From: Bacteroidales bacterium
GTDB taxonomy: Bacteria; Bacteroidota; Bacteroidia; Bacteroidales; UBA1556
Direction of reading: 5' to 3'
NCBI GenBank assembly: GCA_029935325.1
Contig: JAOZKO010000181.1
Span: forward strand, 1-5,892
DNA length: 5,892 nt
Shown here: positions 5,592 through 5,892 of the stretch, in pieces
Position numbering within the stretch: the first letter of the stretch is position 1
Layout: each line of letters opens with the position of its first letter
Notes under the pieces: model-generated
Databases searched by the model: none
Told to the model about the DNA's origin: nothing
The model's input: only the letters and a program-made list of their open reading frames with translations
Translations under genes and position numbers: made by a program

Positions 5592-5892
5592 ATGGAAAAA
5601 GATTTTAGAATGCTAGCTAAGACTTTTGAAGGATTAGAGAAAGTCCTTGCAGAAGAAATTACAGAAATTGGAGGAAAAAATGTTCAGACTCAGAGAAGAG
5701 CAGTCTCCTTCGAAGGCGATATGGAGTTAATGTATAGAGCTAATCTTTGGTTGAGAACTGCTATTAGTATTCTAAAGCCAATTTCTTCATTTAAGGCCGA
5801 AAACGAACAAGAATTATATGATGGTATTTATGCCGTTAAATGGTTTGAGTATTTCGATGTTGGTAAATCATTCTCTATAGATACTGTATTAG
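5592..5892 (+). CDS. rlmL: RlmL-type THUMP-domain 23S rRNA (guanine-N2-)-methyltransferase, N-terminal 100 residues, cut by the window edge
   Basis: RlmL methylates a guanine N2 in 23S rRNA (m2G2445 in E. coli) using S-adenosylmethionine. The visible part is the N-terminal ferredoxin-like region and the start of the THUMP RNA-binding domain: AKTFEGLEKVLAEEI (9-23), RRAVSFEGD (35-43), MYRANLWLRTA (47-57), and ELYDGIYAVKWFEYF (74-88). These align collinearly, from memory, with the start of E. coli RlmL (ARGLEELLKTEL; VHFKGD; DLYLGVQAINW). The catalytic Rossmann domain with its NPPY-type motif is beyond the window. In Bacteroidetes the protein is usually the single RlmL half rather than the RlmKL fusion; that cannot be checked here. 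ATG at 5592 is preferred over the internal Met7 because relatives start a few residues before the AKT motif. No Shine-Dalgarno is present. Confidence 0.85.
   Translation, partial: MEKDFRMLAKTFEGLEKVLAEEITEIGGKNVQTQRRAVSFEGDMELMYRANLWLRTAISILKPISSFKAENEQELYDGIYAVKWFEYFDVGKSFSIDTVL

Overview
The window is AT-rich chromosomal DNA from a member of the Bacteroidota (Bacteroidetes). Three things point there. Every gene start lacks a Shine-Dalgarno sequence and is preceded by an A/T-rich stretch. Candidate promoters carry the phylum's TAnnTTTG -7 element. The GyrA, ClpC and THUMP-methyltransferase sequences have the Bacteroidetes style (for example QNRGGRG at the GyrA box and Walker A GEPGVGKS in ClpC). 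I cannot fix the genus. The genes are mostly housekeeping, and I see no phage, insertion sequence, CRISPR array, rRNA or tRNA.

Layout: (1) 1-753, minus strand: the first 251 codons of clpC, a Clp/Hsp100 AAA+ unfoldase, cut by the left edge just after Walker A. (2) 754-1075: divergent intergenic region with -7 candidates for clpC and gyrA. (3) 1076-3703, plus strand: complete gyrA, 875 aa. (4) 3704-3836: spacer with a compound inverted repeat overlapping a -7 candidate, then a second hairpin and a 9-codon mini-ORF. (5) 3837-5207, plus strand: a secreted or periplasmic TPR protein of 456 aa with what looks like a small BamE/SmpA-type module inserted among its N-terminal repeats. (6) 5208-5591: a strong bidirectional intrinsic terminator, then a self-contained transcription unit with no credible ORF: a near-ideal promoter (TTG-N19-TATATTTG), a structured RNA of about 70-115 nt and a perfect 10-bp intrinsic terminator. 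(7) 5592-5892, plus strand: the first 100 codons of an RlmL-type 23S rRNA guanine-N2 methyltransferase, cut by the right edge.

The genes serve proteostasis (ClpC), DNA supercoiling (GyrA), a probable envelope scaffold (TPR protein) and rRNA modification (RlmL). gyrA and the TPR gene may be partly co-transcribed, since no U-tailed terminator separates them; the other units appear to have their own promoters. The least explained items are the putative small RNA at about 5405-5518 and the BamE-like insertion in the TPR protein. Both are inferences from sequence pattern alone.
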